A model generated the notes under the pieces. That model was not told the DNA's origin, did not search any database, and saw only the letters and a list, made by a program, of their open reading frames with translations. A program made the translations under genes and the position numbers. Positions 5,907 to 7,927 of a DNA stretch of 7,927 bases are shown here, one piece after another. Source of the stretch: Planctomycetota bacterium. Its GTDB lineage: Bacteria > Planctomycetota > Planctomycetia > Pirellulales > Pirellulaceae. Each line of letters begins with the position of its first letter. Within the stretch, counting starts at the first letter, position 1. The stretch is from assembly GCA_019347795.1 (NCBI GenBank), contig JAHWKS010000208.1, positions 1-7,927 of the forward strand, in the 5' to 3' direction.

Positions 5907-7094
5907 TCACTCCGCATCGCGAATGAGGGTGGAATAGTCTTGGAACGGCAGCTTGAACGGCTTGTCGGCGTCGTACTTGTGAACCGTCATCCAGGCGAAC
6001 TCGCGCTGGTTCGGGTTGGCGGGGTCCGGCTCGGGAAGCGGCTCGCCGTCGGCCTCCGCGTAGATGGTGCGGACCACGCGGACCGGTCGGGAGGCCTTCG
6101 GCGCCAGTTCGTAGTCGGTCCCGCGCGTCACGAGCAGCCAACTGTTCTCGCGGAAGCCCTCGTGCAGGCGCGATCGGGCGGCGGCGATAAGCTGCTCCTT
6201 CTCGGCGTCGCCAAGCCCTTTATCCTGCTGAATCGCGGCGACGAGCTTCTGCGTCTCGGAAAGGTCGAAGCTCACCCAGCCGTACGGCGGCAGGAATGCT
6301 TCCAGCTTGCAGTGCGAAGGTGAGTTCTTCGGAAACAGAGACAGGCCGTAGGCGACTCGCGTAGGATAGCCAAGAGCCCGCCCCATCGCTTCGCACAGGC
6401 CGTGATAATCGCTGCAATGCCCGCGACGCCGGGTGAAGGCGTGCACCGGGTCCGCCTGCAGCGAAGCGTTGACGTGATCGTACGTCAGATGCGCGTCGAT
6501 CCATTGCATCGCCCGAAACAGGCTAAGCGTAGGGCTGCCGGCTGGCGGGACGATCTCGCGGAGCGCGGCGGCGAAGTCGTGGTCGCTCACGACTGCGTGC
6601 GGCTGAAGGTACGGATCGAACTCCTTCGGCCAGTCGTCCACGCTGTTGATCTTTTGCGGATCGAGATTCCAATCCAGGCTCCACACCTTCGCCGTGAACC
6701 GGTGACGGATGATCTGGGCGCCCCGCGGGTTGTGGAATTCGAAGTAAGCGAAGCGGTTGCCGTAGACCGGCTCCTGGCGCACCTGCATCTCGACCCGCTC
6801 CGGGAAGGTGCTGAAGACGCTGCCGGTCACCTCCTGCGTGCGGTCCGAGGGGGGCAGCGGCAGCCATACCCGCAGCACCTTGCAGTGGTAGGGAGGCGTG
6901 ACGACCGCGGAGAAGTCCACCTCGTGCGTGATCGGATCGCCGCGGTCCGCCTGACAAGGAAGCTCGACGGCAAGGTTCGCCGGCTCGGCAGCCGCGAGCG
7001 GACAGGCGAATATCATGGTGAGGGCGAACGCTACAAACGCCCCAAGCTCGGTGGAGGCTGTTCGGGATGCTCCTGAGTCGACGTATATGTTCAT
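5907..7094 (-). CDS. Secreted transglutaminase-like (papain-fold) protein
   Basis: A 395-residue protein with a transglutaminase-core domain (COG1305 class). Residues 1-36 are an export signal with a long n-region, the hydrophobic core GAFVAFALTMIFA, and probable cleavage near PLAAA-E. A Cys at 31 makes a lipobox (IFAC) conceivable but poor. Residues 55-145 resemble the beta-rich N-terminal domain seen before such cores. The catalytic triad candidates are C227 in RRGHCSDYHGL, H261 in SHCKLEAFLPPYGW, and D277 in VSFDLSET. Family members act as proteases, amidases or cross-linkers; the substrate is unknown and the location is probably periplasmic. I chose the ATG at 7092-7094 because it overlaps the channel stop as ATGA, has AGGAG ten bases upstream, and gives a signal peptide. 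The longer open frame reaching 7460 lies over the channel gene in another frame and is not credible. The downstream GTPase starts 3 bases after this stop. Confidence 0.9.
   Translation of the reverse strand: MNIYVDSGASRTASTELGAFVAFALTMIFACPLAAAEPANLAVELPCQADRGDPITHEVDFSAVVTPPYHCKVLRVWLPLPPSDRTQEVTGSVFSTFPERVEMQVRQEPVYGNRFAYFEFHNPRGAQIIRHRFTAKVWSLDWNLDPQKINSVDDWPKEFDPYLQPHAVVSDHDFAAALREIVPPAGSPTLSLFRAMQWIDAHLTYDHVNASLQADPVHAFTRRRGHCSDYHGLCEAMGRALGYPTRVAYGLSLFPKNSPSHCKLEAFLPPYGWVSFDLSETQKLVAAIQQDKGLGDAEKEQLIAAARSRLHEGFRENSWLLVTRGTDYELAPKASRPVRVVRTIYAEADGEPLPEPDPANPNQREFAWMTVHKYDADKPFKLPFQDYSTLIRDAE
5910..5913 (-). promoter_or_regulatory. Ribosome binding site of the GTPase gene (GGAG)
   Basis: On the minus strand GGAG ends six bases before the ATG at 5903. 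It overlaps the last sense codon and the first base of the stop codon (GAG TGA) of the upstream transglutaminase-like gene, which fits reinitiation or coupled translation. It supports this ATG as the GTPase start. Confidence 0.7.
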
Positions 7095-7927
7095 GTTGTC
7101 GCTGCTCCTGGGGCCGTTTCCTTCACGAAAACCGCGCGGAAGGTTTTGCGGTAAAAGCCGACCCCCAACACGCCGCCGATGAGGGGCGAAAGGATGTACA
7201 CGGTGATAAAGCCGGTAGGCCGCGGGCCGGGAATCGCCACCTCGCCCCATCCGGCGAAGAAGGCAAATAGTCGCGGGCCAAAGTCGCGGGCGGGGTTGAA
7301 GCAGGCCTGCGTGAGCGGGGCGATCACGCAGATCAGCGCCGTCACCGTCAGTCCGATGAAGACCGGCGCCAGCCGCTGCGGCCAGAGCGGGTTCCGCTCC
7401 TCGGTCACCGCGACCACCATCATCGCCAGGATCGCCGTGCCCAGGATCTCCGCCAGACACGCGGCCAACTCGCTGATGCGGGCGTCGAGGCGACGGTGCT
7501 CCGACTCGTCATAGAGCGCGGTCCCGCCGGCCATCGGGCCGGGGTTGGGAAAATACTCGCCGTAACACATCGCAGTGATGATGCTTCCAGGCTCGCCGCG
7601 ACGGACGCCTTTGGCGTCTTCCTTCTCCTTAAGAAAACCGTGAAAGACCGCGTACAAGACTGCCGCCGCCAAAAACGCTCCACCCATCTGCGCGAAGATG
7701 TAAGGCGCCACGCGGCGCCAGGGAAACAGCCCCCAGGCCGCTAGGCCCACCGTAATCGCCGGATTGATGTGGGCGCCGCTCACGCCGCCGACCGCGTAAA
7801 TGGCGAACATGATCGACAATCCCCACACCAGCCCCACCTGCCCCAAACCGGCCAGGTCGCCCGTGAGCACCGCCACGTGCCCCGCCCCCAGCCCAAAGAA
7901 GATCAGTAGAAATGTGCCCACCACCTC
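7091..7927 (-). CDS. MIP-family channel (aquaglyceroporin), 5' end outside the window
   Basis: The visible 278 residues are a membrane channel of the aquaporin/glycerol-facilitator family. Both half-helix motifs are present: SGAHINPAI (first NPA) and CFNPARDFGPRLFAF (second NPA, with the Asp after NPAR that marks the glyceroporin branch). The edge sequence GTFLLIFFGLGAG aligns with the first helix of E. coli GlpF, so about a dozen residues are probably missing. The GTG codon at 7922-7924 is therefore an internal Val, not the start. Counting the edge Glu as residue 1 and aligning to GlpF by eye, the selectivity filter is W35, I199, A208, R214, unlike W-G-F-R in GlpF or F-H-T-R in AqpZ. The loop between helices 3 and 4 (about 98-150) is longer and more charged than in GlpF. 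It is the first visible gene of the operon and ends in an ATGA overlap with the transglutaminase-like gene. Likely cargo is small uncharged solutes such as glycerol, urea or metalloid hydroxides; this is inferred. Confidence 0.93.
   Translation of the reverse strand, partial: EVVGTFLLIFFGLGAGHVAVLTGDLAGLGQVGLVWGLSIMFAIYAVGGVSGAHINPAITVGLAAWGLFPWRRVAPYIFAQMGGAFLAAAVLYAVFHGFLKEKEDAKGVRRGEPGSIITAMCYGEYFPNPGPMAGGTALYDESEHRRLDARISELAACLAEILGTAILAMMVVAVTEERNPLWPQRLAPVFIGLTVTALICVIAPLTQACFNPARDFGPRLFAFFAGWGEVAIPGPRPTGFITVYILSPLIGGVLGVGFYRKTFRAVFVKETAPGAATT
7105..7109 (-). promoter_or_regulatory. Ribosome binding site of the transglutaminase-like gene (AGGAG)
   Basis: On the minus strand AGGAG lies ten bases before the ATG at 7094, inside the last codons of the channel gene. 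With the ATGA stop/start overlap it fixes the start of the transglutaminase-like gene and argues for coupled translation. Confidence 0.65.

Noticed and set aside
5049..6323. A 424-codon open frame on the plus strand over the GTPase and transglutaminase-like genes
   Set aside because: It spans two well-supported minus-strand genes with conserved motifs, and its own sequence shows no domain. Such antisense frames are common in GC-rich DNA.
7002..7013. Lipoprotein signal (lipobox IFAC) in the transglutaminase-like protein
   Set aside because: Phe just before Ala-Cys is a poor lipobox, and a normal signal peptidase I site follows a few residues later; kept only as a remote alternative.
7095..7460. 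N-terminal extension of the transglutaminase-like gene to an upstream start at 7460
   Set aside because: The extension overlaps the channel gene out of frame by more than 360 bases and lacks domain features, whereas the ATG at 7094 has an AGGAG site and a signal peptide.
7922..7924. GTG as the start codon of the channel gene
   Set aside because: The frame stays open to the window edge with a Glu codon before it, and alignment to GlpF places this Val inside the first membrane helix, so the true start lies outside the window.

Overview
The window reads as GC-rich chromosomal DNA from a planctomycete, most likely of the Pirellulales type. The evidence is a recognisable gene pair (a very long DUF4175-like membrane/coiled-coil protein followed by a secreted Q-rich protein with a conserved WGHLP...FLPKYE C-terminus), weak or absent Shine-Dalgarno sites on some genes, and several palindromic repeats of kinds I recall as common in planctomycete genomes. 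This taxonomic call is inference; no rRNA or other marker gene is present.

All five genes lie on the minus strand, so transcription runs from right to left. At the right end, a MIP-family channel gene (aquaglyceroporin, cut by the window edge), a secreted transglutaminase-like protein and a COG0523/CobW-type GTPase form a tight unit. The channel stop and the transglutaminase start share an ATGA, and the transglutaminase stop lies 3 bases from the GTPase start. A 168-base gap follows, filled by a long imperfect inverted repeat and carrying a perfect extended -10 promoter motif directly after the GTPase stop. Then comes the 1226-residue DUF4175-like gene, a 134-base gap holding a second palindromic element, the 251-residue secreted protein, and an 8-bp tandem repeat at the left edge.

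The most unusual feature is the repeat content. Besides the two intergenic elements, two further hairpin-forming palindromes (about 58 and 67 bp) sit in frame inside the DUF4175-like gene, where they encode about 20 and 23 residues that look foreign to the protein. This resembles the protein-invading palindromic elements described in Rickettsia. The second point of interest is the channel: a hand alignment to GlpF gives a Trp-Ile-Ala-Arg selectivity filter, closer to plant NIP metalloid/glycerol channels than to GlpF or AqpZ. Its tight linkage to a metal-chaperone-type GTPase may be meaningful.

Functionally, the right-hand operon joins a solute channel, a periplasmic or exported papain-fold enzyme and a cytoplasmic nucleotide-dependent metal-handling protein. 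The left-hand pair probably forms an envelope-associated coiled-coil assembly. Neither pathway is established by the sequence alone.
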